A stretch of DNA of 64,000 nt. Origin: Alteromonas sp. BMJM2. GTDB lineage: Bacteria; Pseudomonadota; Gammaproteobacteria; Enterobacterales; Alteromonadaceae. Shown one piece after another: positions 63,894-64,000 of the stretch (positions are counted from its first letter, which is position 1; each line of letters begins with the position of its first letter). The stretch lies in assembly GCF_027257845.1 (NCBI RefSeq), contig NZ_JAPVOT010000005.1:178281-242280 (forward strand), given 5' to 3'. The notes beneath the pieces are model-generated. The model had not been told where the DNA came from and did not search any database. It saw only the letters and a list, made by a program, of their open reading frames with translations. A program made the translations under genes and the position numbers.

Positions 63894-63913
63894 CTGTCAA
63901 TGAAAAAAGATAG
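63857..63913 (+). CDS. Possible 18-residue leader peptide
   Basis: ATGATG with a well-placed CCGGAG opens a frame MMKINKTHMSLRAVNEKR ending at TAG. The strong ribosome binding site and the complementary downstream stretch make it a candidate leader or short peptide. No downstream gene on this strand is seen before the window ends. Confidence 0.3.
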   Translation: MMKINKTHMSLRAVNEKR

Positions 63914-63952
63914 CCCTTTGACCGCTATTTCAAGATCAATACCGTTGCCTTT

Positions 63953-64000
63953 TTAGAACTCGTTTACTTCGTCTGTCATGGTTGATGTTAGGCAAATTGC
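63953..64000 (-). CDS. Possible C-terminal end of a leftward gene, cut by window edge
   Basis: The leftward frame is open from base 64000 and ends AICLTSTMTDEVNEF then TAA. Only 15 residues are visible, too few to identify. It could be a chance frame. Confidence 0.25.
   Translation of the reverse strand, partial: AICLTSTMTDEVNEF

Noticed and set aside
63703..63900. Leftward 65-residue hydrophobic frame
   Set aside because: No ribosome binding site, overlaps a better rightward signal, and resembles translated AT-rich DNA.
1..64000. CRISPR arrays, tRNA or rRNA genes, prophage
   Set aside because: No regularly spaced repeats, cloverleaf sequences, rRNA segments or phage structural genes were seen on reading.

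Overview
The window reads as chromosomal DNA of a marine gammaproteobacterium of the Alteromonas type. This is an inference from gene order and protein character, not from a database search. The signs are the ygfB-pepP-ubiH-ubiI block beside a 6S RNA gene, fau-rpiA-serA, the nadC-ampD-ampE-pdhR-aceE-aceF-lpd neighbourhood, gcvTHP, and many small envelope proteins. No tRNA, rRNA, CRISPR array or prophage was seen.

Layout. 1-3.7 kb: the end of an ABC export system whose permease is fused to an M1 aminopeptidase-like domain and runs off the left edge, with its ATPase. 4-6 kb: small membrane and envelope proteins (DUF1328, DUF4235, DUF2490, a lipoprotein). 6.2-19.4 kb: a plastic accessory region. 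It holds two broken pieces of LysE/ArgO-type exporters, a trapped fragment of a Big-like domain gene, possible GST and beta-lactamase-family remnants, an S33 hydrolase, a membrane-anchored helical protein, a cupin, a VOC/TetR pair with two visible operators, and two AT-rich membrane sulfatase/LtaS-like genes. It also contains a REP-associated tyrosine transposase (RAYT) whose flanks share their ends with at least three ~90-bp satellite repeats.

19.5-33.4 kb is core metabolism: glycine cleavage (gcvT, gcvH, gcvP), a DUF4168 protein, nagA with a divergent LysR regulator, a secreted M24 peptidase, and the ubiquinone/aminopeptidase block ubiI, ubiH, pepP, ygfB. At 33.95-34.13 kb lies 6S RNA. Ribokinase, nucleoside hydrolase and a hybrid histidine kinase sit between it and fau (5-formyl-THF cyclo-ligase), followed by rpiA and serA. 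40.8-46 kb carries two DUF481 outer-membrane paralogues, HDOD, DUF1289 and SIMPL proteins and an unknown exported protein. 46-51.7 kb is an RND efflux pair divergent from a LysR regulator. 52-59.9 kb encodes lpd, aceF (three lipoyl domains), aceE and pdhR. 60.2-63.5 kb has ampE, ampD, a retropepsin-like membrane protease and nadC.

Functional links: nucleoside hydrolase, ribokinase and RpiA would carry ribose from nucleosides into the pentose phosphate pathway. GcvTHP, SerA and 5-formyl-THF cyclo-ligase touch one-carbon metabolism, and Lpd probably serves both pyruvate dehydrogenase and the glycine cleavage system, since no second lpd is seen here. Several starts were moved to internal ATG codons because the longest frames begin at TTG or GTG without a good ribosome binding site.
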